Assembly (NCBI RefSeq): GCF_036924595.1
Contig: NZ_JAZHRV010000001.1
Location: 620,001 to 684,000 of the forward strand
DNA length: 64,000 nt
Direction of reading: 5' to 3'
Origin: Bradyrhizobium algeriense
Lineage (GTDB): Bacteria > Pseudomonadota > Alphaproteobacteria > Rhizobiales > Xanthobacteraceae
Numbering within the stretch: the stretch's first letter is position 1; each line of letters starts with the position of its first letter. The notes beneath the pieces are model-generated. The model saw nothing but the letters and a program-made list of their open reading frames with translations, searched no databases and was not told where the DNA came from. A program made the position numbers and the translations under genes. Below, piece after piece: positions 26,162 to 36,112 of this stretch.

Positions 26162-27013
26162 TCAGTGCGGCCGCAGCAGGCGCCTTGGGTGAACGCCGTC
26201 GACATATCCCATGAACGGCGGATGGATCGAGTAGCCGATCAGCTCGCGGGCGCGCTCCGGCAATTGGCTCGCCACTTCAGCGGGGACGGCGAGTGCCATG
26301 TTCTCGAGTTGCCGCACCCAGCCCACGCAATATTGCGGCGTGACAATCAGGCGCGGCCGGTCTGACCGGTTGGCGCCGCCGCGGTGCCACAGCGTTCCCT
26401 TGGTGATCGCCAGCGATCCCGATGGCATGATTAGCTTGATGGCATCGGCCCTGTTGCCCTCATCGTGATCGGCTGTGTTGGTGAAATGAGCAGGCTGCAG
26501 CGCGCCCTCGATATATTGCCCGTCCCACAGATGGCTTCCCGGAATGATTTCGGTGGCGCCGTTCTGCTCGGTCGTGTCGTCGATCGCCCAGAACGTGCTG
26601 ATGCCGAGCGCGGGACGGGGCCGCGGAATCTTCGCGGCGCCGTCGTCAAAATGCCAGGGCTGCACCGTCTCGCCGGGATGCAGATTGATCGCGAGCATGG
26701 CGGACAGCAGGCAGCTCTCGCCGAGTTCGGCTTCCACAAAGGCCATGGCGAGCGGATGGATCGCGAGTTCTGCAAAGACCGGCGATTTCGCCAGCAGGGC
26801 ATAGACCCGATTGGTCCTGGTGCCTTCGAAATCGTTGCGGCCGAGCAGATCGCGCGCCAGGTGCGGCGCCAGCGCCTCGCGGATTTCAGCGACGCGATCG
26901 GGCGCAAGAACGCGTTCGAAGATCAGGTAACCGCTGCGGTCGAACTCTTCCCTCAAGGAGGTGAATGATCTTCCCTTGAGCCAGGGTGACGCTTGCTCCG
27001 CTGTCGCTGCCAT
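26162..27013 (-). CDS. Phytanoyl-CoA dioxygenase family protein
   Basis: A 283-residue Fe(II)/2-oxoglutarate oxygenase. The facial triad is seen as the HFDDG motif (QPWHFDDG) and a distal His in GTLWHRGGANRSDRPRL, with Arg for 2-oxoglutarate. The fold of PhyH/EctD proteins hydroxylates aliphatic or ring substrates. It ends 34 bases from the converging BVMO gene and precedes an ATC-hydrolase-like gene upstream on the same strand. Substrate is unknown. Confidence 0.82.
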   Translation of the reverse strand: MAATAEQASPWLKGRSFTSLREEFDRSGYLIFERVLAPDRVAEIREALAPHLARDLLGRNDFEGTRTNRVYALLAKSPVFAELAIHPLAMAFVEAELGESCLLSAMLAINLHPGETVQPWHFDDGAAKIPRPRPALGISTFWAIDDTTEQNGATEIIPGSHLWDGQYIEGALQPAHFTNTADHDEGNRADAIKLIMPSGSLAITKGTLWHRGGANRSDRPRLIVTPQYCVGWVRQLENMALAVPAEVASQLPERARELIGYSIHPPFMGYVDGVHPRRLLRPH

Positions 27014-27095
27014 CGGCGCTCTCCCTTGCGAGCCCGGTCAAGCCAGGCTTCTTGGGGGACATCATACTCGATTGAGAGCGTTTTTCACGAGGCAA

Positions 27096-27596
27096 TTACG
27101 TTCGCGGCGCGAACCTGTAGCGGAACGTGCAGCTCGGCGCGCCCTGCATCAGGGTCTGGTCGCGCGTGAGGCCGACGTCGCTGCCGCCGGCCGCGACGAT
27201 ATCGAAATCGGTGGCGCATACCAGCAGCGCGCCGAGTTCCGGCTCGCCGAGCGCGCGAAAGAATTCCGCGAACCGGCAATGCGTGATGTCGAATTCCAGC
27301 GCCTCCTCATCGTGACGGCGCATCTCGACCGTCACTTCCCGTTCGGTGACGTCGGCGAGTGCGGTGTGCATGGCCGCCCATTTGCGCCGTGCGCTACCCT
27401 CAACACGCTCGCCCACGGCGGCGAACAATTGCTTCGACCAGTCGCGCAGCGCGTCCTTTACAATCGCATCGGCCCTTTCCTTGCCCAGTTCAGCGCGCAA
27501 CGCCCGCAGCACGGGCACCAGGACCTGGGCCTGGATCCGCGTCTTGTCCAGGAGCGACAGCCTGATATCGACCATGTAATCGTCGAGTACATTCAT
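27096..27596 (-). CDS. L-2-amino-thiazoline-4-carboxylic acid hydrolase family protein
   Basis: A 166-residue protein matching the ATC-hydrolase family in its C-terminal half: FDITHCRFAEFFRALGEPELGALLVCATDFDIV, then VGLTRDQTLMQGAPSCTFRYRF. The family is named for an enzyme that opens a thiazoline to give S-carbamoyl-cysteine, but most members act on unknown substrates. Start 27596 (MNVLDDYM) is preferred over 27620 because AAGGA lies upstream. It sits between the PhyH gene and an NTF2-like gene on the same strand. Confidence 0.75.
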   Translation of the reverse strand: MNVLDDYMVDIRLSLLDKTRIQAQVLVPVLRALRAELGKERADAIVKDALRDWSKQLFAAVGERVEGSARRKWAAMHTALADVTEREVTVEMRRHDEEALEFDITHCRFAEFFRALGEPELGALLVCATDFDIVAAGGSDVGLTRDQTLMQGAPSCTFRYRFAPRT

Positions 27597-27636
27597 CGCT
27601 GGCGTCCTTCCATGTTGCAACGAACCTGCGGGGCGA

Positions 27637-28020
27637 TCAGTCGCGCAGCTCGGTCATGAAGACTTTTTGCGCGATCTGCCAGCGGCCGTCGATCTTCAAC
27701 AGCGACAGTTGATCAGTGAAGAAGCGCGGCGGGATCGCGCATTTGAGCTTGACGTAGGCCATCGTCGGACCAACGAGATCGATCGACAGCACCTGATCGT
27801 GGCGCGGCAGCCCGCGCTGCTTCGGCGACGGCCTGTTTCGGACGTTGTTCAGCCAGACGTCGCGGGGCGTGATCGCCAGTTCGCCCGCCTCCGAGATGCT
27901 GGTCAGCGCGCTGGTCGGATGAAAGGCGCTGGCAATCTTGCCAGCGTCACCCTCGTGGAGACCGTCGAGGTAGGACTTGATCACGCTTTCGATGGCTTTT
28001 GTATCGTCTGTACTGGTCAT
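27637..28020 (-). CDS. NTF2-like / lumazine-binding-like protein
   Basis: A 127-residue single-domain protein of the NTF2 superfamily, with the start SVIKSYLDGLHEGDAGKIASAFHPTSALTSI and end FFTDQLSLLKIDGRWQIAQKVF typical of the putative lumazine-binding subgroup. Such proteins form cone-shaped pockets and may bind or isomerise small molecules. It is the first of three minus-strand genes reading toward the PhyH gene; spacings are 40 and 82 bases. Confidence 0.75.
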   Translation of the reverse strand: MTSTDDTKAIESVIKSYLDGLHEGDAGKIASAFHPTSALTSISEAGELAITPRDVWLNNVRNRPSPKQRGLPRHDQVLSIDLVGPTMAYVKLKCAIPPRFFTDQLSLLKIDGRWQIAQKVFMTELRD

Positions 28021-28203
28021 GAGATCTGAATTTCCGATGTTTTCGTTTTACTGAGAGATATTGAGCGATCTGGCAGGATATGCTGACGTCTCGGCGATAA
28101 TAAGCGAAATACCTTGAGCGATTGACCTAGAAAATCTATTGCAAGACAGTCTGCCGGGTCCCTGTCATCGGTGGCGGAGAATGAAACTCAAGCAGGATTG
28201 AGC

Positions 28204-28590
28204 ATGGTTGCCAGCGAAACCTATGCCGAGTTTTTGCGCGAGCAACTCGCACCGCTCGGCCGTGTCACGCTGCGGCCCATGTTCGGCAAGACCGGCATGT
28301 TCTGCGACGGGGTGATGCTCGGGGTGGTGACGGAGAACACGCTCTATTTCCGGGTGGATGATGAGAACCGGGAGGCGTTCAGGGAAGCGGAGGCGTTTCC
28401 GCCGCTCAACTACGCCAAGAAGGGCCAGATCATTGACCTCGCGTTCTGGCGCGTGCCGGAGCGGCTGTTCGACGAGCCCGACGAACTCATCGCGTGGGCG
28501 CGCGCCGCGCTGGCGGCGGCACACCGGGTTGCGGCGAAGAGGCCGGCGCCAAAGCAGCACAAAGCATCAAAGCAACGCCAACGCTCGTGA
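28204..28590 (+). CDS. TfoX/Sxy N-terminal domain protein
   Basis: A 128-residue protein with the TfoX N-terminal fold (EFLREQLAPLGRVTLRPMFGKTGMFCDGVMLGVV, LYFRVDDENREAF, YWR-type end) and a basic C-terminal tail (KRPAPKQHKASKQRQRS). Full-length Sxy activates competence genes with CRP; N-domain-only versions like this are widespread and of unknown function. ATG 28204 follows AGGA. It converges with the large BVMO-esterase gene. Confidence 0.8.
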   Translation: MVASETYAEFLREQLAPLGRVTLRPMFGKTGMFCDGVMLGVVTENTLYFRVDDENREAFREAEAFPPLNYAKKGQIIDLAFWRVPERLFDEPDELIAWARAALAAAHRVAAKRPAPKQHKASKQRQRS

Positions 28591-28645
28591 GCAACCGGAC
28601 CTGAGAGACTCAAGTCAGGTCGCCCGGCATTGCCTGCCTTGCGCG

Positions 28646-31324
28646 CTACCCTGCGGCAGCGTTCACCGCGATCGGCGAGGTATCCTCGCCACTCGCTTCA
28701 AACTTCCGGGGCAACCCCGCAAAACCGCGCAGGGCTTCGGCCATTTTCGTACGTCCGCTGACGCCGGTGATCACCACGTCCACCATCATCAGGGACGTGT
28801 GGATGTGGCCGCGCGCCTGCAATTGCTCGACCGGGACACCGGCGGCAGCGAGCGCCTCGGCATATTCGATGCCCTCGTCACGCAGCGGATCGAACTCGCA
28901 GGTGGCCACGAACGCCGGAGGCAAGTTCGCCAGATTGCCGCGCAGCGGCGACACGCGGGGATCGGTGCGGTCGGCGGGAGAGCAATAGATGTCCCAGAAC
29001 CAGAACATCAGCGATCGCGTCAGGAAATAACCGATCGCATTGTCGGTGTAGGACGGACGGTCGAACCTGCAATCGGTGACCGGGCACACCAGCAACTGGC
29101 CGGCGATTGGCGGGCCGCCGCGGTCGCGCGCCAACTGACAGGTGACGGCGGCGATGTTGGCGCCGGCGCTCCAGCCCGCGACCAGCAACGGTCCCGGCTT
29201 ACCGCCGAGTTCGGCCGCATGCTCGGCGACCCAGCGCGTCGCCGCATAGCCATCCTCGGCCGCCGCCGGGAAGCGATGCTCGGGCGCGTGGCGGTAACCG
29301 ACGCTGACGACGATCATGCCGCTGCGGCGGCAGATGTCGCGGCAGAACGGATCGTCGGATTGCTCGTCGCCGAATACCCAGCCGCCGCCATGGAAATAGA
29401 CCACGATCGGGTGCGGCCCCGGCGTTGCCGGCCGATAGAGACGGTAGGACAATAGACCATCGGCGCCGTGCAGCACGCCGTCGCCGACCTCGCCGACCGG
29501 GCGGCCGGCGGGACGACCCTTGTTGAATTCGGTAACGAAATCGCGCGCGCCTTGCGCGCCAAGTGATTCGATCTGCGGCAGGTTCATCTCCGCCAGCATG
29601 CCCAGCACCAGCCGCACGTCCGGCTGCAGGCGAACCACTTCGCCGTCGTTGCATTGCTCGGCAACATTGGGACCGGTGAGCTTGAAGCCCAGCATGCCGC
29701 GGCCGACGACTTCGTTGCAGATGCTGCGGTAGGGGCCGACGCCGCCGGTATAGGGCATCACGCCCTGCGCCTTGCCGGGAACGTTGGCGCCCGTGTACCA
29801 GGTGTTGGCGAGCCGATGCAGCGTGATCATCGAGCAGTCGGCCATGTGCCGCGCCCAGCCCGCCTGCGCCGTCTCGGTTGCGTCGATTGTCGTGAAGCCG
29901 GCCTCGCGCATCGCGGCCAGCCGCTCGACCACCCAGTCGACGTGCTGCTCGATCGAGACCGCCATGTTCGACAGCACCGACGGGCTGCCCGGGCCCGTGA
30001 TCAGGAACAGGTTGGGGAAGCCTGAAACCGTGAGCCCGAGATAGGTCTGCGGGCCGTTGGCCCATACATCCGACAGCGATTTGCCGTCGCGGCCCGTGAT
30101 CGGATGCACCGCCTTGATGGCGCCGGTCATGGCGTCGAAGCCGGTGGCGAACACGATCACGTCGACGTCGAAATTGCGCTTGTCGGTCGTGATGCCCGTG
30201 GCCGTGATCTCAGTGATCGGCTCCTGCCGCAGGTTCACCAGCGTGACGTTGGGGCGGTTGTAGGTGGCGTAGTAGTTGGTATCAAGGCAGGGACGCTTGG
30301 CGCCGAACGGATGGTCGTGCGGGGTCAACGCTTCAGCTATCTCCGGGTCCTTGACGATGGTCCGGATTTTCTCGCGGATCAGGTCGGCGAGCAGCGCATT
30401 GCCGTCGACGTCGACGCCTTGGTCGGCCCAAAGCTGGGTCAGGATGTAGACGAGATCGCCGGTGGCCCAAGCCTGCTCGAACCGCTCGCGGCGCTCGGCA
30501 TCGCTCAACTGCCAGCTCACCGCCATCTGTTGCGGATAGGGGACGCCTGCGAGTGACCAGCGCGCCTGCTCGTGATAGGCGGCGCGGTCAGTTTCGAAGT
30601 AGGTCTTGCGATCGTCAGGCTGCGGACCGTTATGCGCGGGCAGCGCGAAATTCGGCGTGCGCTGGAACACGGTGAGATGCTCGGCCTGCTCGGCGAGCAG
30701 CGGGATCGACTGGATGCCCGATGATCCCGTGCCGATGACGGCGATGCGCTTGCCGGCGAGCTTGACCTCTTCATGCGGCCAGCGGCCGGTGAAATAGATC
30801 TCGCCCTTGAAATCCTTGACGCCATCGATCTCCGGCGGTTTTGGCGCGGAGAGGCAGCCGGTCGCCATGATGTAGTGGCGGCAGGAAATATCAGCGCCAT
30901 TGTCGGTGGTGAGACGCCAGCGCTCGGCGGTCTGGTCCCAATTCGCCGCCGTGACCTTGGTGCCGAAGCGGATGTCGCGCCGCAGCTCGTATCTGTCGGC
31001 GACGAAGCCGAGATAGCGCAGGATTTCGGGTTGCGTTGCGTATTTCTCCGACCATTGCCACGCGCTCTCCAGCTCCGGATCGAACGTGTAGCTGTAGTCG
31101 ATGGTCTGGATGTCACAGCGTGCGCCGGGATAGCGGTTCCAGTACCAGGTGCCGCCGACGTCGCCGGCCTCCTCGATCACGACGGCCGAGAAGCCGGCCT
31201 TGCGCAGGCGATGCAGGAGATAGAGGCCGGCAAATCCGGCGCCGACGACGGCAACATCGACCTGTTGCGTCGTGCCGCTGTTTGCCGATTCAGAAGAACG
31301 TGCTGCGACCGCTGCGTCTGGCAT
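28646..31324 (-). CDS. Fusion: Baeyer-Villiger-type flavoprotein plus HSL-family esterase
   Basis: An 892-residue two-domain protein. Residues about 20-560 are a class B flavoprotein: GAGFAGL (28-34), [15 protein letters not shown], and NADPH motif IGTGSSGIQ (197-205). In the fingerprint [12 protein letters not shown] (172-183) the usual His is Phe178. Residues about 610-880 are a hormone-sensitive-lipase-type alpha/beta hydrolase: HGGG (645-648), GWSAG with Ser719, DPLRDEG (812-818) and a His near 842. The arrangement suggests that an ester or lactone made by the first half is hydrolysed by the second. Flanked by a family A repeat. Confidence 0.85.
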   Translation of the reverse strand: MPDAAVAARSSESANSGTTQQVDVAVVGAGFAGLYLLHRLRKAGFSAVVIEEAGDVGGTWYWNRYPGARCDIQTIDYSYTFDPELESAWQWSEKYATQPEILRYLGFVADRYELRRDIRFGTKVTAANWDQTAERWRLTTDNGADISCRHYIMATGCLSAPKPPEIDGVKDFKGEIYFTGRWPHEEVKLAGKRIAVIGTGSSGIQSIPLLAEQAEHLTVFQRTPNFALPAHNGPQPDDRKTYFETDRAAYHEQARWSLAGVPYPQQMAVSWQLSDAERRERFEQAWATGDLVYILTQLWADQGVDVDGNALLADLIREKIRTIVKDPEIAEALTPHDHPFGAKRPCLDTNYYATYNRPNVTLVNLRQEPITEITATGITTDKRNFDVDVIVFATGFDAMTGAIKAVHPITGRDGKSLSDVWANGPQTYLGLTVSGFPNLFLITGPGSPSVLSNMAVSIEQHVDWVVERLAAMREAGFTTIDATETAQAGWARHMADCSMITLHRLANTWYTGANVPGKAQGVMPYTGGVGPYRSICNEVVGRGMLGFKLTGPNVAEQCNDGEVVRLQPDVRLVLGMLAEMNLPQIESLGAQGARDFVTEFNKGRPAGRPVGEVGDGVLHGADGLLSYRLYRPATPGPHPIVVYFHGGGWVFGDEQSDDPFCRDICRRSGMIVVSVGYRHAPEHRFPAAAEDGYAATRWVAEHAAELGGKPGPLLVAGWSAGANIAAVTCQLARDRGGPPIAGQLLVCPVTDCRFDRPSYTDNAIGYFLTRSLMFWFWDIYCSPADRTDPRVSPLRGNLANLPPAFVATCEFDPLRDEGIEYAEALAAAGVPVEQLQARGHIHTSLMMVDVVITGVSGRTKMAEALRGFAGLPRKFEASGEDTSPIAVNAAAG

Positions 31325-31517
31325 GCCACTCCTCCCGTGTGTTTTATATTTTGGGGTAGGCTACTGCCGGGTGTCCGGTTTGTCATCAGGACAAATGCAA
31401 TCGCTGGATGTTCCTTCGAGATACGATCTGCGGAGGCGTCCGATTCGCGATTTCGCGAATTTCGTCGTGTGATGCAGCGAGTTACCCGTGACGCTCCTGC
31501 GCGGGGCATGACAAATT

Positions 31518-31600
31518 GTAGGATGGGTGGAGCGAAGCGATACCCATCATTCGTGAGGCGGGCTCGCGTGATGGGTTTCGCTTCGCTCTACCCATCCTAC
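31518..31600. repeat. Palindromic intergenic repeat, family A (copy 2)
   Basis: Ends GTAGGATGGGTGGAGC (31518-31533) and GCTCTACCCATCCTAC (31585-31600) are inverted repeats with CCCATCAT and GATGGGTTTCG inside, matching copy 1 at 272-372. It lies between the LysR gene and the start of the BVMO-esterase gene, in a 291-base space that otherwise shows no gene. Confidence 0.8.
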
Positions 31601-31615
31601 TGGACCGCTCGTTCG

Positions 31616-32560
31616 CTACACGCGCTTGCGCCGTTCGCTGGTGCGGCGGCGCTCGCTTCCTGCGGCCGCCTGCATCGGGCTGAAATCCAGCGTGAAGTCG
31701 CGAAAGCTCTCCACTGCCGGCGAGAGCGATGCGCTGTTTCGCACGAACATCGCGATCTTCCATTTGACGGCTGGCTGCAGCAGCGGCAGGAACGTCAGCC
31801 CGAAGCCGCGTACCAGCGGCTCCGCCATCGAGGGGCAGATCACGGCGCCTTGTCTGACCCGCAGCATCGACAGTGCGGTGTTTACCCGGTGCACCGGCAC
31901 CAATTCTTTTGGATGATGCCGGGACGGGACGTTGCTCAACACGTTGATGGCGATGTTGGGCATGTAGTTGAGCAGCGGCCGCTCGCGCAAATCCTTCCAG
32001 CTGACCGACTTGGCCTTTGTCAGCGGGTCATCGCTGCGCAACGCCACAAAGAGCGGGTCGGCGCAGATCATGTGCACTTCGACCGATTGGTCCGGAACGA
32101 CGCCGGCCGGACCGAAGCCGATATCGGTAGAGCCGTTCTGCAGGCCGGCCAGCACCTCCTGGATCGGCACGTCGTCGAAGCGGACGTCCACGCCCTGATG
32201 GCTGTTGTTGTATCCGGCGATCAGTTCCGGCAGCAGCGTGCAGGACAACGTTTCGGGGGCAGCTACACGCACCAGCCCGCGGCGCAGCTCCTTGAGATTG
32301 GTCAAATTGTCGAGCGCCTCGTCCAGGTTTGAAAGCACGCGCCGCGCCATCGGCGCGAAGGTCTCGCCCACCGCAGACGCCGAAACTTTTCGCGTCGTGC
32401 GGTCCAGCAGGCGGACGCCGACGCGGTTCTCCAGTTCCTTGATCAGGCCCGAGAGCGCCGCCTGCGACAGGTGCATGGCCTTGGCGGCTTCCGAGAAGCT
32501 CGCGCTCTCCAGCACGGCCACGTAGGCGCGCAACTGCCGCAGCGTTACATCCATCGCCAT
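31616..32560 (-). CDS. LysR-family transcriptional regulator
   Basis: A 314-residue LysR protein with an N-terminal winged helix (TLRQLRAYVAVLESASFSEAAKAMHLSQAALSGLIKELENRVGVRLLDRTTRKV, about 5-58) and a C-terminal effector domain (RRGLVRVAAPETLSCTLLPELIAGYNNSHQGVDVRF...). The ATG at 32560 is chosen because GGGAGG lies six bases before it; longer frames lack support. It is divergent from a tricarboxylate-binding protein gene, which it most likely controls. Confidence 0.88.
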   Translation of the reverse strand: MAMDVTLRQLRAYVAVLESASFSEAAKAMHLSQAALSGLIKELENRVGVRLLDRTTRKVSASAVGETFAPMARRVLSNLDEALDNLTNLKELRRGLVRVAAPETLSCTLLPELIAGYNNSHQGVDVRFDDVPIQEVLAGLQNGSTDIGFGPAGVVPDQSVEVHMICADPLFVALRSDDPLTKAKSVSWKDLRERPLLNYMPNIAINVLSNVPSRHHPKELVPVHRVNTALSMLRVRQGAVICPSMAEPLVRGFGLTFLPLLQPAVKWKIAMFVRNSASLSPAVESFRDFTLDFSPMQAAAGSERRRTSERRKRV

Positions 32561-32634
32561 GTCGCGCCTCCCGAGCGTCGCCGTTCGGTATTCATAGGCC
32601 AGGCTTATCAATCGGTCAAAAAATACACATTGTT

Positions 32635-32657
32635 CGATAGAAGTCGCCTCTCTATCG
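32635..32657. promoter_or_regulatory. Candidate LysR binding site
   Basis: CGATAG-N11-CTATCG is a perfect 6-base-arm inverted repeat containing the T-N11-A geometry typical of LysR operators, placed in the 217-base space between the divergent LysR and TctC-type genes. The match in size and position is good; no footprint evidence exists. Confidence 0.6.
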
Positions 32658-32777
32658 TTGGCCTCGACAAGACGAAGGCCCGGCGATCGCAGCAATGCGA
32701 TCGCGCCAAACGCGGCCCGATGAAAACGGGACGGACTAGCCGCCGCTCCAGGTGGCTCTTCTTTCCAGGAGGCATTC

Positions 32778-33755
32778 ATGAAAGTCACGCGCCGAACCCT
32801 GCTGGGGACCATCGCCGCCGGCTTCGCCGCTGGTCCGCACTTTCCTGCGTCCGCCGAGGGCGATTGGCCGTCGCGGGTCGTTCGGCTGGTGTCGCCCTAC
32901 GGGGCGGGCGGGGCGAGCGACATCTCGTTGCGTATCCTGGCCGAGCAGTTCGGGCGCAGCCTCAACCAGCAGTTCATCGTCGAGAACAAGCCGGGCGCGG
33001 GCACCCGCGTCGCCAACGAGCTGGTCTCGCGCGCAACGCCGGACGGATACACCTTCCTCTATGCCGCCGCGCCGTTTGCGACGGCTGAAGCCCTGTTCGA
33101 GAAACTGAACTACAACCGCAAGGATCTGCAGCCGGTGGCGATGGCCATGATGGCGCCGTTGTTCCTGGTAGTGAACGCGCAGGCCCCCTTCAAGACCCTT
33201 CAGGAAATGATCGACTACGGCAGGTCGAAGCCCGAGGGCCTGACCTTCGGTTCGCCGGGCGCAGGCTCGCAGCCTCACCTGGCCGCCGAATTGCTGTTCA
33301 GGGATGCCGGCGTCAAGGGTCTCATCGTTCCCTTCCGCGGCGACAACATGGCCTACACGGAGCTGCTCGCGAGCCGTCTTGACGCCACGTTGACCGCGAT
33401 CAGCACGGCCCTGCCGCACATCCAGAGCGGCGCGTTGCGTGTCCTGGGTGTGGCGTCGGCCGAGCGCAGCCCGATATACCCCGAGGCTTTCACCCTGGTT
33501 GAGCAGGGCCTTTCCAAGGTGATCGCCTCCGGCTGGTACGGCTTCTTGGCGCCGGCGGCAACGCCGCAGCCGATCGTCGATCGCTTGCAGGGGGAGGTCA
33601 TTCGCGTGCTCGCCGATCCCGAGGTGAAGCAGAAACTGCTCGCACAGGGACTGGAAGCGCGCCCCGGCACGGCGGGCGAGTTCGGCAAGTTCATCGACGA
33701 CGAGACCCGCAAATGGGGCGAGGTAATCCGCGCCGCTGGCCTCAAGGGAGAATAA
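32778..33755 (+). CDS. Bug/TctC-type tripartite tricarboxylate transporter binding protein
   Basis: A 325-residue periplasmic solute-binding protein. The N-terminus (KVTRRTLLGTIAAGFAAG) is a twin-arginine-like signal; then WPSRVVRLVSPYGAGGASDISLRILAEQFG and VENKPGAGTRVANELVSRATPDGYTFLYA define the Bug family. These bind carboxylates with high affinity. No TctA/TctB membrane genes are adjacent, as is usual for orphan Bug proteins. AGGAGG precedes the ATG. Divergent from the LysR gene. Confidence 0.88.
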   Translation: MKVTRRTLLGTIAAGFAAGPHFPASAEGDWPSRVVRLVSPYGAGGASDISLRILAEQFGRSLNQQFIVENKPGAGTRVANELVSRATPDGYTFLYAAAPFATAEALFEKLNYNRKDLQPVAMAMMAPLFLVVNAQAPFKTLQEMIDYGRSKPEGLTFGSPGAGSQPHLAAELLFRDAGVKGLIVPFRGDNMAYTELLASRLDATLTAISTALPHIQSGALRVLGVASAERSPIYPEAFTLVEQGLSKVIASGWYGFLAPAATPQPIVDRLQGEVIRVLADPEVKQKLLAQGLEARPGTAGEFGKFIDDETRKWGEVIRAAGLKGE

Positions 33756-33758
33756 GAT

Positions 33759-34949
33759 TCAGTTCGCGTACAGGCCTTCGACGATCGGCAATCGCGCAGC
33801 CCGCAGGGCCGGAAACAGCCCGCCGATCAAGCCCACGATCAGCGCAAGCGCAACGCCCTCGGCGATCAGCCAGGGACTGAGCTTGAAGTCGAACACCACC
33901 TGGGTGAAGTTGCCGCCAAGGGTCGAGGCCGTGACGCCATCGAATATCAGATAGGTGGCGGCGGCACCTAACACGCCGCCGATGACAGCGAGCAACAGCG
34001 ATTCGGCGAGCGTTCCGACAAAGGCGGGGAAACCGCCGAAGCCGATGGCGCGCAGCGTTGCGATTTCCGTCGCACGTGCTGCGACCGACGAATACATCGT
34101 GTTGAGCGCGCCGGCGACCGCGCCCAGCGCCATCGCGATCGCCAAGGGCCAGCCGAGTTTCTGGATCAGGTCCGAGGTCTGCGAGGCCTGCTCGGCGAAG
34201 TAGGCCGCTTCGGATTTGACATCGAGCTTCAGCCGCGGATCGTTGTCGCTATAGCTTTTGAGCTCATTGAGTGCGGCCGGCCCGGTGAGGCGCGCACGCA
34301 CAGTCTGAACGATGTTGTTGCGGTTGAACAGGCTCTGCACCACGTTGAGATCGGCCCAGATCTCGGATTCGAACACGCTGCCACCAGCCTCGAACACGCC
34401 GACAACGGTCCAGCGCGTGGCGCCGAACGCCACGGTACTGCCGAGGTCGAATCCTTCAAATTGGCGCTGCAATGCCTTGCCGACCACCACTTCGTTGCTG
34501 CCGCGGTTGAACATGCGGCCCGAGGTGATGGTAATGTCCTTGCGCAGCGTGCTGCCCTGTTCGCCGATCCCGCGCAGCGGCAGGTTGGCCTTGGTCTTGG
34601 TCGAACGCTTGATGCCGTCGACCACCAGATATAGCTCTGGCGAGATCAGCGGCTTGCCGTCGCTGCCGCGCGCGATGCCGGGACCGTCCTCGATCAGCCG
34701 CACCTGATCGCGGCTCACCGTGCTGTTGATTTCGGCCTGTGAGCCGGCCCGCAGCACGATTGCGATATCATCGGCGCCCGATCCCGCGATGGTGCGCTGA
34801 AAACCGTTGGCCATCGCCAGGAATGCGAGCAGCACGATCACCACCAGTGCAATCGCGATCACCGTCGAGAGCGAGAGCCAGCGCCGCTGCGCGATGCTCC
34901 TGAGATTGATGGCGGTGACCGCCGCGACTTGAAGCCAGAGCGAACGCAT
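33759..34949 (-). CDS. ABC exporter permease, MacB/FtsX type (second permease)
   Basis: A 396-residue permease with one N-terminal membrane helix (about 25-50), a large periplasmic domain, and a C-terminal three-helix FtsX bundle (about 275-385) ending PALRAARLPIVEGLY. It lies two bases after the other permease gene. Together with the ATPase and HlyD-type adaptor it forms a four-gene export system related to MacAB/DevBCA, likely exporting a lipid or small toxin. Cargo is unknown. Confidence 0.85.
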   Translation of the reverse strand: MRSLWLQVAAVTAINLRSIAQRRWLSLSTVIAIALVVIVLLAFLAMANGFQRTIAGSGADDIAIVLRAGSQAEINSTVSRDQVRLIEDGPGIARGSDGKPLISPELYLVVDGIKRSTKTKANLPLRGIGEQGSTLRKDITITSGRMFNRGSNEVVVGKALQRQFEGFDLGSTVAFGATRWTVVGVFEAGGSVFESEIWADLNVVQSLFNRNNIVQTVRARLTGPAALNELKSYSDNDPRLKLDVKSEAAYFAEQASQTSDLIQKLGWPLAIAMALGAVAGALNTMYSSVAARATEIATLRAIGFGGFPAFVGTLAESLLLAVIGGVLGAAATYLIFDGVTASTLGGNFTQVVFDFKLSPWLIAEGVALALIVGLIGGLFPALRAARLPIVEGLYAN

Positions 34950-34951
34950 GC

Positions 34952-36112
34952 CTATCCCCGTCCGAGCGCGGTTGCAATTCTAAGCCGCATGGCGTTGAGC
35001 GCCGGGATGATCCCCGTGATCAGCCCCAGCGCGATCATCAGCGCCAGCCCTTGCAGGATGATGGTCGGCGATACCGCAAAAGCGGGCGCGATGCTGGCGA
35101 GGCTGTTGCGAAGCGCCATGGCGATCAGCGCCGCGATCGCCAGCCCGGGAATGCCGCCGAGCAGCGCCAGCAGCACGGATTCGCCAAGCACCATTTTAAG
35201 AATTCGCGGGCCCGAAAAGCCGAGCGTCTTCAGCACGCCGATTTCGCGGGTGCGCTCCCGGATCGACAGCGCCATGGTATTGCCGACGATCATCAGGATG
35301 GTAACGAAGGCCGCGCCCACCACCAGCAATACGATCAGCGCGATGTTGCCGAATTGAGCGGCGAACGCCTTGCCGAACGCCTTTTCGGTGTCGGTCGAGG
35401 TCTCGGCGGTGGAATTGGCAAACATCGCGTCGATCGCCTTTGCCACGCGATCGTTGTTTTCGGGCGAGGTGGTCTGGAGGATCATCCAGCCGATGGTGTC
35501 CTTGCCGAAACTGCGGGTCTCGTCGAAATAGGCGTACTGGAACAGGAGGAAGTTGGTGTCGACGTGCTCGACCTTGCCCTTGACGATGCCGGCAATGGTG
35601 AGGTCCCAGGTATGTCCGCCGCTCTTCTGGCTGAAGATGTTACTATTGAGAGGGATGCGATCGCCGATCTTCCAGCCCCACTTCTGCGCCAGGCTTTCAC
35701 CGACCACCGCGCTGCCACGGTCACGCATGAAGGCTTGAAGCTGCTCGGGCGGAACTTCGAACTCGCTGCGGTAAACGTCGAAATAGGTGTTCGGCTCGAT
35801 CGTGAGCGCCATGATGAAGTTTTTCGGGTCCTGATAATATCCGCCGAACCAGTTGGCGAAGGTCACCTGCCGGACCCCTTCGATCGCACGCACGCGATTG
35901 TAGTAGGCGATCGGCATCGGCTGGGTGAAGTTGATCTTGTTGACGGTGATCATCCGATCCGCGGCGGCGGCATCCTCGCCGGCCGTGAAGGCGCGATAGA
36001 ATCCGGCGAGCACGCCGAAGATCATGAAGGCGATCAGGATCGACACGATCATCAGGCTGGCGCGCAATTTGCGGCGGAACAGGTTTTTCCGGATGAGGTC
36101 GAAGTCGTTCAC
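34952..36112 (-). CDS. ABC exporter permease, MacB/FtsX type (first permease)
   Basis: A 386-residue FtsX-type permease with an N-terminal helix (about 12-34), a MacB-like periplasmic core (ITVNKINFTQPMPIAYYNRVRAIEGVRQVTF...) and three C-terminal helices, with LSIRERTREIGVLKTLGFSG before the last two. It overlaps the ATPase gene by four bases. Two different permeases in one operon suggest a heterodimer. Confidence 0.87.
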   Translation of the reverse strand: MNDFDLIRKNLFRRKLRASLMIVSILIAFMIFGVLAGFYRAFTAGEDAAAADRMITVNKINFTQPMPIAYYNRVRAIEGVRQVTFANWFGGYYQDPKNFIMALTIEPNTYFDVYRSEFEVPPEQLQAFMRDRGSAVVGESLAQKWGWKIGDRIPLNSNIFSQKSGGHTWDLTIAGIVKGKVEHVDTNFLLFQYAYFDETRSFGKDTIGWMILQTTSPENNDRVAKAIDAMFANSTAETSTDTEKAFGKAFAAQFGNIALIVLLVVGAAFVTILMIVGNTMALSIRERTREIGVLKTLGFSGPRILKMVLGESVLLALLGGIPGLAIAALIAMALRNSLASIAPAFAVSPTIILQGLALMIALGLITGIIPALNAMRLRIATALGRG

